Positions 1 to 9,488 of a DNA stretch of 64,000 nt are shown here, one piece after another; the stretch's first letter is position 1; each line of letters opens with the position of its first letter. The notes beneath the pieces were generated by a model. The model was given only the letters and a program-made list of their open reading frames with translations. It had not been told where the DNA came from and did no database searches. Source of the DNA: Prosapia bicincta (Eukaryota > Arthropoda > Insecta > Hemiptera > Cercopidae); assembly GCA_036971475.1 (NCBI GenBank), contig JBAIZL010000003.1, positions 56,298,842 to 56,362,841 of the forward strand, read 5' to 3'. A program made the position numbers and the translations under genes.

Positions 1-520
1 CTAAACAGGATTATAGCTAAAGTTATAATCTAAACGAATATTGAGTTTTACGTTCGTGTGATTTCGCCTTTCCTTGCAATATTGGTTTACAAATAATTAG
101 GTTAGGCCTGTATTCTTAATGGCAACTTCCTAGTAGAACTCTTCCCTTACAATTGCAAGTTATAGGCCTTATAGCTTGCAAGTTATAGGTTTTAATTCTA
201 ATAAAATGTTTGGAATAACATGCATGTTTTTACTAAGACTAAAAGTAGGTAATTGAATAGAAATTCTTTTCATAAACTTTTTGTTGAGCGGTGTTTTTTT
301 TTAAATTAGAAATAACTATAGATCCTTTTAAAATATACGTTGCCTACAAATTTAGTAATCACAGCATGGTTTTTGTGTATTAATGACTAAAGTTCTTTCT
401 AATCTAACCTTTAAACAGAGTTTTCCATTGGTAGCAGCTTTAAGCAAGTGTGGAGTATTTTTCAATTAAAGTAAATGCAATCTCTAAAAAACGAATGTAC
501 TTTTCTATTTAATTCTTTTG
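1..520. other. AT-rich flank, no gene seen
   Basis: No open frame of note, no RNA gene and no clear repeat structure. It is the left flank of the LTR retrotransposon insertion. Confidence 0.6.
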
Positions 521-524
521 TACA
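521..524. repeat. Target-site duplication, left copy (TACA)
   Basis: TACA directly precedes the 5' LTR and recurs at 10101-10104 directly after the 3' LTR. A 4-bp duplication is usual for Ty3/gypsy integrases, and alternating purine-pyrimidine targets such as TACA are typical of insect gypsy-type elements. It defines the insertion boundaries. Confidence 0.9.
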
Positions 525-827
525 TGTAGTGCCAGATAATCTGTCTTGGTGGTTAGATTAGAGTTTCTCAAGTTTCCTGTGACAGTATCCTGATGAACCC
601 TCATCAACCACATTCAGCCACAACTAAAAATGTTTATCTAACCAAAACATCCTTCACGTGGACATGTAATGACCTTTAGAGAGGATCTCTGAAGACAGCT
701 GATTGGAGAAGGATCATCCAATTAAAAGAAATAAGATAAATTCCAACCAATCCTGTTAGAGTTAGAGTCCACATGGACTGTCAAAACTCACACCCAAGAG
801 TAAAACAAGAACAAGACGGAGAACCCA

Positions 828-861
828 TATATAACCTCATGTTGAGCCCTCAAGAGGCAGT
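828..861 (+). promoter_or_regulatory. Predicted LTR core promoter (TATA and initiator)
   Basis: TATATAA at 828-834 is followed 31 bp later by GCAGTT (A at 859), close to the arthropod initiator TCAGT. Further TCAGT motifs lie at 873 and 881. By spacing, the A at 859 is the likely transcript start and hence the U3/R border. This is inference from motifs only. Confidence 0.5.
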
Positions 862-995
862 TTGAGTTTTTTTCAGTTTTTCAGTTAGAGAGAGAGTCAG
901 AGAGTCAGACAGATTTTGTTAGTGGATTTTGTTAGATAGTTAGTTGAAATTGTATTATGTTTTGTTAACTTAGAAGTGTTATATCTGTACTGGAG

Positions 996-1011
996 ATGCT
1001 GAACCGTAAGT
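996..1011 (+). promoter_or_regulatory. Predicted ATG and splice donor inside the LTR
   Basis: A strong donor-like GTAAGT lies at 1006-1011, about 147 nt downstream of the predicted start site. An ATG at 996 lies ten bases before the junction. Env has no upstream ATG in its frame, while a good acceptor lies at 6944-6945. The frame opened by the ATG at 996 would continue into env after such splicing. Errantivirus env genes are known to be expressed from spliced RNA; the use of this donor is inference. Confidence 0.45.
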
Positions 1012-1139
1012 CAAAATATATATAACATTTATTTCTGCAAATCATGTCTAGTCATTAAGAACCACAGACCTATCCATCATACCAATGAAGTAGTTCCCAG
1101 TGTCTATATAAAGATCTATAGTCTCGACACATTACAAAT

Positions 1140-1157
1140 TGGTGGCAGCGGCGGGAT
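1140..1157 (+). promoter_or_regulatory. Primer-binding site, tRNA-Leu type
   Basis: Three bases after the LTR, an 18-nt stretch starts TGGTGGCAGCGG. It is complementary to the 3' end (with CCA) of animal tRNA-Leu species ending in CCGCTGCCA, with one apparent mismatch to my recollection of that tRNA. Its position next to the LTR is as expected for minus-strand priming. Confidence 0.75.
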
Positions 1158-1358
1158 AATGTCCGTTGCAATAACTACGGATTTTATTACTTCATTTGTG
1201 TGTGGGAAAGTCTGTGGCATTGTACGGTAAATGGTCAAAGTAATTAATTTGAAATTTTGATTTTTGGAATTTTGATTGTTGTAATTAAAGGTATATGATA
1301 ATCATTCTTATTAACTGTTAACTAATGGCATGTGTAAAATGTTTGTGTTATTATTGTT

Positions 1359-1664
1359 ATGGGAAATAGAATAGGAAAAAAGCGTAAGAGTGATACCTAT
1401 GAGTATATGGATAGTCGTAGAAATTTTGGTAGCCCTTCAGGCCAAATAGTAAATAGAACACCGATAGCCCCAGATATATTTATGAAAATTGGTACTAGAG
1501 TGGGAAACATTACTGCTTATTATAAACACATTAGTCCAGCTTCTAGTCCTAGACCTGTAACAATTCCGGTTAGGTCCGTTCAGTTTGCTAAGTTGTCACC
1601 TATCCCTGAAAGTTCTAATTCTAATCCCGAAGACCACGCCTATGATATTCCTAAAACTCAATGA
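1359..1664 (+). CDS. Small leader ORF A, basic, possible N-myristoylation signal
   Basis: A 101-residue ATG-started ORF in the leader between primer site and gag, a region usually non-coding in this group. It is not recognised. The N-terminus MGNRIGKKRK has Gly2, a small residue at position 6 and a basic cluster, fitting the general pattern for N-myristoylation and membrane targeting as in some retroviral accessory or matrix proteins. The rest is Ser/Pro-rich with no visible domain. Its TGA overlaps the ATG of the next ORF (ATGA at 1661-1664), an arrangement compatible with reinitiation. It could be a detached matrix-like piece, an accessory protein, or chance; an open frame this long in an AT-rich leader slightly favours a real gene. 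Confidence 0.4.
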   Translation: MGNRIGKKRKSDTYEYMDSRRNFGSPSGQIVNRTPIAPDIFMKIGTRVGNITAYYKHISPASSPRPVTIPVRSVQFAKLSPIPESSNSNPEDHAYDIPKTQ

Positions 1665-1852
1665 CTTCTCGACCTATATATTATCTTCCTGTTTCTGACC
1701 CTGATATTTTATTAGAAGGTTGTTCTACCTTGCTTAGAAACTTAATTCAGAGAATAATTGAGAGACACATAAATGGTTACTCCACATATACTGATGAAGA
1801 GAATATTATCAGAGTCAAATTGGTTAAGCTAGAGATAGAATATTTTAATTAA
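1661..1852 (+). CDS. Small leader ORF B (63 aa), unknown
   Basis: Starts at the ATG that overlaps ORF A's stop codon and encodes 63 residues, ending in an acidic/basic helical segment. No motif is recognised. It is supported only by the tight ATGA overlap and its place in a run of three short ORFs before gag. It could be the continuation of ORF A after a frameshift in this copy, since other genes of the element also carry indels. Confidence 0.3.
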   Translation: MTSRPIYYLPVSDPDILLEGCSTLLRNLIQRIIERHINGYSTYTDEENIIRVKLVKLEIEYFN

Positions 1853-1901
1853 TTTGAAGACAAATATTATTATTAAAATAGGAAAGTATTATCAAGGCTA
1901 C

Positions 1902-2072
1902 ATGTTTGTAACACTGATAGCCTATGTCATTCTTGGATTTGTGGTTTGCCTGATAACCGAGATAATCCTTATCTTCATATACCAAGATAACCAGTCTTGT
2001 AACTTTTCCTTGTTTTGGTGTTTTGCTAATATACTTGGTAACGCGCACACTATCGCCCAGCCAAGTAATTAA
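1902..2072 (+). CDS. Small leader ORF C, single-pass membrane peptide
   Basis: A 56-residue ORF starting at the first ATG of its frame. Residues 1-27 are almost entirely hydrophobic, running from MFVTLIAYVILGF to an IFIY end, and would form one transmembrane helix. A Cys-containing polar tail follows. The frame is open upstream to about 1854 without another ATG. It ends 36 bp before gag. The function is unknown. Small hydrophobic accessory proteins occur in several retroviruses, but no homology is claimed. Confidence 0.3.
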   Translation: MFVTLIAYVILGFVVCLITEIILIFIYQDNQSCNFSLFWCFANILGNAHTIAQPSN

Positions 2073-2108
2073 ATAAATATTATCTAAAATATAAAATAAA
2101 CTTTTAAA

Positions 2109-3056
2109 ATGGCATCGGCACAAGAAGTGCAGGAACTTAGACAGGCTCTTGTGAAAACACAAGAACAATTAAAAATTCAAGCCGAGCAGTTAAAATTAGT
2201 TGTAAACCCTACTAGGATTAAAGACCTAACTACCGCAAATTTAATAGACGCATGGCGAGGTGATGGACCAATACCAGTTAGTGAATTTTTTGACAACATC
2301 GAGCGAGCAGCCCAAGTAGGAAATTGGAATGAACAGGATAAAGTATCTTTATTAAAACTGAAATTAAAGGGATCAGCTGCCTTGTTTCTAAACAGTAACC
2401 CCGAGCTACAACATACCGATGTAACCTTTAAAACACTCAAAGATGCTTTTATTGAACGGTTTAGAGTGAAACAATTGGATCAATTCCATTATGTTGCGCT
2501 TCAAAATGCTACCCAATTCAAAGACGAATCGCCTGAAGCTTTCGCAGACCGCTGTAAACGTCTTTGTGCAAAAACTATTAGGCAAGTGGACAATCCAGAA
2601 TTGCAGAAAATAATTCGCGAAGAAGCGGATCGCAGAATGTTAGCTGCATATACCAATGGTTTACTCGGTAATGTAGGTCAGCAAGTGAGATACCGCATGC
2701 CTATAACCATGGCCGAGGCAATTCAATTAGCTGTCACAGTAGCGGCAGTTGAGGCTAGAAAACCATTAAATGGTTATGAAAAGAGCCCACATAAGAACGT
2801 CTTTCTCACGCAAGTGACATGTTTCAAGTGTAACCGCAATGGGCACATATCGCGAAATTGTAGAGTCCAGGTACAAAAGAAAAATAGTTTCAAGGAACCT
2901 AATTATTCAGGAAAGAAGACATACGATGGTAAAAGGATTGAATGTTACAACTGTCATAAGTTTGGACACATAGCTAAAGATTGTCGTAGCCAAAAGAACC
3001 ACCCAAACGCGCAAGGTTCGGCGGGAAACAGCACCAACCTGTCGAACTGGGAGTAA
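2109..3056 (+). CDS. gag: Gag polyprotein with two CCHC zinc knuckles
   Basis: A 315-residue intact ORF. Residues about 1-30 are a Gln-rich possible coiled coil. Residues about 45-215 fit a Ty3/gypsy capsid (WRGDGPIPVSEFFDNIE near the start, a Leu-rich middle with FxTLKDAFIERF). Two CX2CX4HX4C zinc knuckles lie at residues 238-251 and 279-292, which would bind the packaging RNA. Gag would form the cytoplasmic particle. Its 3' end overlaps the pol frame from 2990, so Pol is probably made by -1 frameshifting. The start is the first ATG of the frame, in context AAAATGG. This is the only large gene of the element with no visible break. Confidence 0.9.
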   Translation: MASAQEVQELRQALVKTQEQLKIQAEQLKLVVNPTRIKDLTTANLIDAWRGDGPIPVSEFFDNIERAAQVGNWNEQDKVSLLKLKLKGSAALFLNSNPELQHTDVTFKTLKDAFIERFRVKQLDQFHYVALQNATQFKDESPEAFADRCKRLCAKTIRQVDNPELQKIIREEADRRMLAAYTNGLLGNVGQQVRYRMPITMAEAIQLAVTVAAVEARKPLNGYEKSPHKNVFLTQVTCFKCNRNGHISRNCRVQVQKKNSFKEPNYSGKKTYDGKRIECYNCHKFGHIAKDCRSQKNHPNAQGSAGNSTNLSNWE

Positions 3057-3262
3057 AGACACATGTAGTAACTAGTTTAGTCCATAATAATGTAGATGGT
3101 CACATTATTATAGATGTAATTATAGGAAGAAAACCTTGTAAATTCTTAGTGGATACAGGTGCAGCCATATCGATCATAAAGAAAGGCATTAGTCGTAGAA
3201 AAATTTATCCGAATAATGTTATAGCCAAAAGTGTAACTGGAAACGAGTTAAGAGGGTTTTAA
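2990..3262 (+). pseudogene. pol: pol part 1: aspartic protease region
   Basis: This frame is -1 relative to gag, opens after a TAG at 2987 and overlaps gag to 3056. It encodes a retroviral aspartic protease start, with the active-site motif FLVDTGA near 3143-3163 followed by an Ile-rich strand. The frame stops at TAA 3260-3262, inside a T/A run, while the rest of the protease (the ILGMD motif near 3347-3361) continues at once in the next frame. One break therefore splits the protease in this copy. The protease would process Gag and Gag-Pol. Confidence 0.85.
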
Positions 3263-4622
3263 ACAAAGGGTTTTAGTAAATTTAGAGGGGAAGTGTGATT
3301 TTTCCCATGAGTTTTTAGTAGCATCAATAGACATGTTATTTGACGGTATATTGGGAATGGATCTTTTAAGACGCACAGGAGCTAAATTGGATTTAGCTAC
3401 AGGTAAACTGTTCTTAGATAACAGTGTTTATCTTGTTAAAGGAGAAAAAGATGGAACTACGTGCGAGGCTAGTGTGAAATCGAAATCGCCAATAAGGAAT
3501 TTTGAGCCTGATCAACTCTATTCCAAACCAAGCGATGATGATTCCGTGATCTTGCCAAACACTCCAGCATCATTTCGTGTTATGACCACAAAGGTGCAAT
3601 CTTTACCTCCTATGTCGGAAGTACTTCTTAAGGGACGCCTAGAAGTAGAAAAAGAGTGAAAAGTTGTTCCTGAAATAGTTCTCGTTGAGCCGGAAGAATT
3701 GAAAATACATGGCGCAAGAGTAGCCAGAGTAATTAGTAGAGTAGGAAAAGAAATTCCGGAAGTGTTATTAAAAGTAATAAATTTTAGTCGAGAGACGTTA
3801 GAGATTCCTAAACATTGTGTTATAGGTCTAGCAGAAGACTATAAACTAGTTTGTTGTGATAGGAATGAAAGTTGTGTTGGGAAACACGAAGTTAATTATG
3901 TGAAAACAAAAGAGTTGAAAAGAGAACGTTTACAAACAGAGATGATAGAGAAGTTGTCTCATTTGAGTAAAAATGATCGAAAAATTTTGTATCCAGTGTT
4001 AAGTAGATACACCCATTTGTTTGAAAAACCCAAAGGTCAATTAGGATGTAGTGTAAATGTAGAGCATAAGATTGATACTGGTGAACATCCGCCTATAAAG
4101 AAAAATCCTTATAGATTACCAGAAGCACTAAAATCTGTAGTAAAAGAACAGATAGAAGAAATGCTAAAGGCAGGAATCATACAACCCTCCACTTCACCGT
4201 GGTCGAGTCCTGTTGTTATCGTAAATAAAAAGAGTCCAGATGGAACGCCTAAATATAGATTTTGTGTGGATTATAGAACGTTGAATTCTATAACTAGAGG
4301 AGATGCATATCCATTGCCAAATATTGTAGAAACCTTGGATTGTTTGAATAATAGTACATATTTCACGACCATTGATTTATATAGTGTATTTCATCAACTA
4401 AAAATGCACCCTAAAGATATCGAGAAAACCGCATTTAGTTTACCAGGACAACATTTTGAATTTAAAAACATGCCTTTTGGATTATGTAATGCGCCAGCGA
4501 CATTTCAGAGACTTATGGATAATATTTTAATGGGAGTTAAAGGAGAAGAAGCTTTAGTTTATCTTGACGATATTATAATATATAGCAAAACAATAGAACA
4601 ACATGTTCGAGAGATTAGATAA
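3261..4622 (+). pseudogene. pol: pol part 2: protease C-terminus and reverse transcriptase
   Basis: Continues in the gag frame. It holds the ILGMD protease motif, then an in-frame TGA at 3657-3659, then a linker and the reverse transcriptase palm and fingers. Recognisable RT blocks are the KNPYRLP entry, a FCVDYRTLN box, TTIDLYSVFHQL (first catalytic Asp), an MPFGLCNAPATFQ box and the catalytic YLDD near 4559-4571. The frame ends at TAA 4620-4622 just after YLDD, while the thumb continues in another frame from 4603. The copy thus carries one nonsense codon and one frame change in this segment. RT copies the genomic RNA in the particle. Confidence 0.88.
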
Positions 4623-6918
4623 AGTCTTATCAAAACTGGAAACCGCAAATCTCTATGCACAGCTGTCCAAGTGCGTATTCGCTGTTAACAAAGTGGAATA
4701 TTTAGGACACATTGTTACTGACAAAGGAATTTTGCCAGATCCTAAGAAAATTCAAGCAGTGAAGAATTATCCAAAACCACTTAATGTAAAAGAGATAAGA
4801 TCGTTTTTAGGTTTAGTTGGGTATTACAGACGTTTTATCAAACATTTCGCCGAAATAGCTAAGCCATTAACAGAACTCACAAAAAAGGATATTGCATTTG
4901 TATGGGAGAAAAAACAAGAGGATGCTTTTCAAACTTTAATAAATTCCTTGTGTAATGAACCAATTTTAAAGTTCCCAGACTTTTCGAAGCCATTCATTCT
5001 CAGTACGGACGCGTCATCTTTTGCCATTGGAGCAATATTGTCACAAATTCACAATGGACAAGAACACCCTGTTGCTTACGCAAGCAGGCAACTGAATAAA
5101 GCAGAAAGAAATTATGGAACAACAGAACGTGAACTCCTTAGTCTTGTATGGTCTACAAAATATTTCAGATGTTATCTCTATGGTCGTAAATTCACAGTTA
5201 TAACTGATCATTCAGCTTTAAAATGGATGCTAAGTTTAAAAGATCCATCTTCCAGACTAACGAGGTGGGCACTTAGACTGTCAGAATTTGACTATGACGT
5301 CATTCATAAACCAGGCAAGAAACATACAAATGCTGATGCATTAAGTAGATGTGTAAATACAATAGTAACACCTTATTTATCTAGACAAGAAGTTATTACA
5401 GAGCAATTGAAAGATGATTTTTGCCAATCAAAAAGAAAAGTTCCTAAAAATGATTATAAATTGGATGATGAAGGGTTACTTTATAATATCGAAGAAGAAA
5501 AACCTAGGTTGGTAATACCTCGAATTATGGTAAACAAAATAATTAGTCATCATCATGATACGATTTTTTCTGGACATCAAGGTATAAAAAGGACCATTAG
5601 CTTAATTAAAGAAAGATATTTTTGGCCAACATTGAGTAAAGATGTAGAAAATTATATAAGTAAATGCATTTCTTGTAATCAAAGAAAACCAGGTAAAAGA
5701 TTGAAAGCCCCCATGGCAAAATTTGATCCAATTTTAGAACCATTTGAACTTGTGTCGTTAGATATAGTTGGACCACTACCTGTGAGTAAGAATGGAAATA
5801 GATATCTACTTACTTTTATAGATCATTTAACTAGATACTGTGAGGCAATTCCAATTCCTTATCAAACTGCTGATATTATTGCTAAAGAGTTTGTACTAAA
5901 AATTATTACGCGTCATGGAGTTCCTAAACGATTATTAACTGATCAAGGACGAAATTTTGTTTCTTCTTTCTTTAAGGCAGTGTGTACTATATTGGGAATA
6001 AAGAAAATTCAAACTACCCCATATCACCCTCAATGTAATGGATTGTTAGAAAGACTTCATAAATCATTAGCCGACATATCGCATTATGTATCAAAAGATG
6101 GAAAAAATTGGGACGAAATAGTACCTTATGCTTTAATGGCTTACCGTAGCGCAAGACAGACAGCTACTGGCCATAGTCCGCATATGCTTTTGTATGGGCA
6201 GGAAATGAGATTACCAACGGAAGATGACTTATCAGTAAAAACAGAAAGTAATGAAGAAACTCAAAATGGATTAAGCGAGTTAATACAAAAATTAAAACAA
6301 GTAAGGAAGACAGCTGTACGAAACACCGAAACTAGTAAAGATAAAAATAAACTGTATTACGATAAGAAGAGTAAGTTGGTTACCTATAACGAAGGTGATT
6401 ATGTATTTTTATATGACCCTAATATAAAGAAAGGACCACTTAAGAAATTTTCAAAGAATTGGAAAGGACCCTATCAAATTGAAAAGGTTTTAAATAATCT
6501 AAATTATAGAATAAAATTAAGTAACACGGAAAGTACCGTTGTTCATGTAAATAGATTAAAACCCAGTAAAATAAAACAGGAAACTGTAAACCGCAGATAC
6601 AAACAGCCAGTTTTATCGCCATGTGATAACAATGAATGGAGCACAAGCTTTACAGACATCGAAATTGATAACGAAGATTCTAATAGCGAAAATAATTTAG
6701 TTGGAGCAGGTCCTATTTTTCACATTGAAGAAAACGAGGACGTGGAAATTGAAGCAGGAGAAGAGGACGAGGAAGAAGATATACTTCCAGATGAAACTTT
6801 CCTTGACCCCAGAGACCCTGAATGGATACCTGATAGAGCCCCCCCTATAGACCCATTCCCTCCTCCCCCTCATTCTTATAACTTAAGACCTCGTTCACAA
6901 AGTAGTAGAAGTAATTAA
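4603..6918 (+). CDS. pol: pol part 3: RT thumb, RNase H and integrase
   Basis: A 771-residue open frame, formally starting at an ATG created by the frame change, so it is the downstream part of Pol. Domains: RT thumb (VEYLGHIVTDKG, about 31-42), Ty3-type RNase H (about 130-250: STDAS D136, TDHSALKW D202, HTNADALSR), an integrase zinc finger (H-H about 317-325, C355-x2-C358) and an integrase core with D387, D447 and E483, a D,D35E spacing. A GPY/F-like motif lies near 620-625 (WKGPYQ). An acidic tail and a Pro-rich end (about 655-771) complete it. It removes the RNA template and inserts the cDNA. It is intact within itself and ends 27 bp before the env splice acceptor. Confidence 0.93.
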   Translation: MFERLDKVLSKLETANLYAQLSKCVFAVNKVEYLGHIVTDKGILPDPKKIQAVKNYPKPLNVKEIRSFLGLVGYYRRFIKHFAEIAKPLTELTKKDIAFVWEKKQEDAFQTLINSLCNEPILKFPDFSKPFILSTDASSFAIGAILSQIHNGQEHPVAYASRQLNKAERNYGTTERELLSLVWSTKYFRCYLYGRKFTVITDHSALKWMLSLKDPSSRLTRWALRLSEFDYDVIHKPGKKHTNADALSRCVNTIVTPYLSRQEVITEQLKDDFCQSKRKVPKNDYKLDDEGLLYNIEEEKPRLVIPRIMVNKIISHHHDTIFSGHQGIKRTISLIKERYFWPTLSKDVENYISKCISCNQRKPGKRLKAPMAKFDPILEPFELVSLDIVGPLPVSKNGNRYLLTFIDHLTRYCEAIPIPYQTADIIAKEFVLKIITRHGVPKRLLTDQGRNFVSSFFKAVCTILGIKKIQTTPYHPQCNGLLERLHKSLADISHYVSKDGKNWDEIVPYALMAYRSARQTATGHSPHMLLYGQEMRLPTEDDLSVKTESNEETQNGLSELIQKLKQVRKTAVRNTETSKDKNKLYYDKKSKLVTYNEGDYVFLYDPNIKKGPLKKFSKNWKGPYQIEKVLNNLNYRIKLSNTESTVVHVNRLKPSKIKQETVNRRYKQPVLSPCDNNEWSTSFTDIEIDNEDSNSENNLVGAGPIFHIEENEDVEIEAGEEDEEEDILPDETFLDPRDPEWIPDRAPPIDPFPPPPHSYNLRPRSQSSRSN

Positions 6919-6932
6919 TTCCTTCTATTTTA

Positions 6933-6947
6933 TTTTCCATTTCAGAG
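6933..6947 (+). promoter_or_regulatory. Predicted env splice acceptor
   Basis: A pyrimidine-rich stretch ends in TTTCAG at 6940-6945, directly after the pol stop. The env frame is open across it and starts with a hydrophobic stretch typical of a signal peptide. Errantiviral env is normally expressed from a spliced RNA. The matching donor is probably 1006. Confidence 0.55.
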
Positions 6948-8639
6948 ATACTCATCATCCTTTCCCTGGTGAACTTCATTGACTACAGTAAAGCTACCCC
7001 AAACTGCACTTATTCTCATCAGCCAATAGATAAAACCTGTGAGCTTAACAAAGGCTTAGTTTTTGTCAAAGAAAAGGATGTAGTCTTTTCAACACATACA
7101 TGGAATCTAGTAATATCTGTAGGTACCGAAGATTATGACGAAATATTGTATAATATAGAGTCTTTATTTACTCATCTTGAGTCACAGCAGAATATTTCTG
7201 AAATAAGTGACTTACTTCTATACTATGAAATATCACGACTTCGAGTTAGCTTACAAGTAACTCGTAATGAAATAACTAATTTAAGGCTCCTGTTGCCAAA
7301 ACCTAGAATAACTCGAGGATTAATAAACGGAGTCGGTAATGTATTTAAATTTCTGTTTGGAACAATGGACGATGGAGATTTTCAAAGTATAAGTTCTCAA
7401 TTAGATGGTCTTGATGAACAATCTACTACTCTAGTACATGTGGAAGAAGAACAACTTACTTACATGAAGAAACTAACTAATGAAGTGGAAGGAAACTCAA
7501 AGGCAATCAAAACTATAGCAGAGACGTTAAAGGATACAATTTTAGAAGTCAAAAATACAAACTTCACTATTTGGAATGAAATAACTCAATTGAAGAGAAA
7601 ATTACGATATCAAGCGCGTATTTCTTCCTTAATTAGAGAAATAGAGTTAACTTTAAGCTTAGTAGATAAACAATTAGTACAATTGCAGGAAGCTCTTGAT
7701 GTTACTGCGACTGGTCACTTAAGCTCTATGTTAATAAAACCAGCTAAATTAAACATGATTTTAAAAGAAATTGTAACTCGTTTACCAAATGGTTTGTCTT
7801 TAATAACAGATATAGAATTAGATAAAGTTTATGGTTATTATAAGATAGTTAAAGTTCATGCTATGTCTAGTAAAAATGCCATAAGGTTGATTATCGAAAT
7901 ACCTCTTAAGTCAGATAACAAATATTTTGAATTGTTTAGAGTAAGACCATTGCCCTATTTTGACAATGACCTAGCACGGTTTGTAGTTGTAAGTGGAGAA
8001 GCAAGCTATTTTGCCATATCCAATGACCGACAGTGGTATGCTCTATTGGAAGAGAGTCAGCTGAAAGACTGCAATGACGAAGTCTATGGAATTTGCTCGA
8101 TAGATATACCTCTATTTCCAGTGGCGGAAGGAGCCAGCTGCACACATGCAATGTTTGCCGGAGAGGACAGCAAGGCACATCAGTACTGCCAGAGAGACGT
8201 CTTACGAAACTACACAACGCCTACTCTGTACCCAGGTCCTAAAGGTGAATTTTGGATCTACAGTTTGCCCCATTCTATTATGTCCACTTGGCAATGTACT
8301 TTTCCCAATGAAATTCCTCTTAGATCTACCCCTCATACTTCTACTCGAACTTTAGAAGGAACTGGTATCATTTATAATACCCAGAATTGTTATATCTATT
8401 CTAAATATTTCAAGATATCCCCTCACTCTGAAGGACAAACTTATTTCAAAGTACAATTCAACCATATCATTGTCCCCGCAATTTCAGATATCCTAACTTC
8501 AGTAGAACGATTCTTATTTAAAAATCAATCTTCCCATAATGAAAGTAATATTTCAAATTTAGAAGAAATTATAAATAATCACTCAGATCGAGCTGATGTC
8601 ATAAGTATAGAAAGACTCCAGAGGAAGTTGATAGAGTAA
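6946..8639 (+). pseudogene. env: Envelope, baculovirus F-like fusion protein, C-terminally broken
   Basis: An F-type class I fusion glycoprotein of the kind shared by insect errantiviruses and baculoviruses; it would act at the membrane. There is no ATG in frame before 6969 (only a GTG), so the start is probably supplied by splicing. The first ~8 codons after the acceptor are hydrophobic. Numbering from 6969: a furin-type site RITR at residues 113-116, then a fusion-peptide-like GLINGVGNVFKFLFG from 117, the conserved F signature. Long heptad-rich helices lie at about 140-240, with many Cys and N-glycosylation sequons downstream. The frame stops at 8637-8639 before any membrane anchor; a hydrophobic anchor follows in another frame, so this copy is broken near its 3' end. 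Confidence 0.85.
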
Positions 8640-8900
8640 GGAAACCACAAGTAGTAAACAATTTATTTCTGACCTACCTCACTGTGATAATTATTGTAAT
8701 TGTCTTCACTAGTTTTTTTAACTGTCAGCTGTGTACTTCAATGTCGTTTTACGAAACAAAACATTCAATCATCCCTTAGCCTTGAACGTGAGACTCCAGC
8801 CGTTATAGCTGCTATACCTACTGCATTCAACCTAATACCAGATGACAACGTACCAACCACAACTAGATATGCTCAAGGTCATCTTACGTCATCAATTTAG
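8618..8900 (+). pseudogene. env: Displaced env membrane anchor and tail
   Basis: In the -1 frame relative to the env ORF, residues encoded at about 8657-8720 form a strongly hydrophobic segment (LTVIIIVIVF core) ended by Asn-Cys. This frame stops at 8777. The original env frame is open again from about 8640 to 8900 and could encode a cytoplasmic tail. This looks like the normal C-terminal anchor of env moved out of frame by a small indel near 8615-8630, perhaps with a second one after the anchor. Confidence 0.6.
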
Positions 8901-9473
8901 TGAAAGTGTTTGTGAATATTAGAGAAAATATGTGTTGTTTACTTAAAGAATTTCAAGTGAAAAAAGAAAAGGTGTACTTGTAGTCTGATTTAAATTACTT
9001 CAGATAGACATTAGTTATTTAAAAAAAAAAAAAAAAAAAATTGATTTTGTTTTAAAATATATTTACATTAAATTTAGTATAGATCTTTAAATATTTTTTT
9101 TGTGTAAATGAACAGTTTTTGAATTGGTCAATTACGTAAAGAACATTTAGATTAGTTGTTTTATGAATATTGAACTTTAGTTTTATACAAAATGGAGATC
9201 TTTAAATATTGCCATTATTTAATCAATCATTTATTATTATAATATATCCAATTCAGATAGTCTTTGTTTTATCTAGATATTCATTGTTTTCTTAAGAAAG
9301 CACAGTTTGATTATGTAGAGGATTTTATTTTAAATTTTGGATTTAAACCTAAGATTAGAGTATAGAGTTTAATAATTTTGCAGAAAACTTAATGATTTTA
9401 AGAAAAATATTTCTTAAACTTTTTTTTTTAATTTATGTTTTTGAAAAGAAAGACTCCCTGAGCCTTCTTTTTT
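8901..9473 (+). other. 3' untranslated region of the LTR element
   Basis: A very AT-rich non-coding stretch between env and the polypurine tract. It includes a run of 20 A at about 9021-9040 and several T runs. No ORF or structured element was recognised. Confidence 0.7.
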
Positions 9474-9487
9474 AAAAGAGAGGGTGG
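9474..9487 (+). promoter_or_regulatory. Polypurine tract
   Basis: AAAAGAGAGGGTGG ends one base before the 3' LTR and is purine except for one T. This is the expected plus-strand primer of an LTR element. Confidence 0.8.
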
Positions 9488-9488
9488 T

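Larger units (their letters stand above)
525..1136 (+). repeat. 5' LTR (612 bp, TG...CA)
   Basis: Begins TGTAGTG and ends CATTACA. It matches 9489-10100 over its full length with one visible substitution (position 594). It contains a TATA element, a probable initiator and a splice-donor-like GTAAGT. An AG-rich stretch (885-905) follows the probable start site. No AATAAA was found within it, so the polyadenylation signal is not assigned. Confidence 0.95.
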
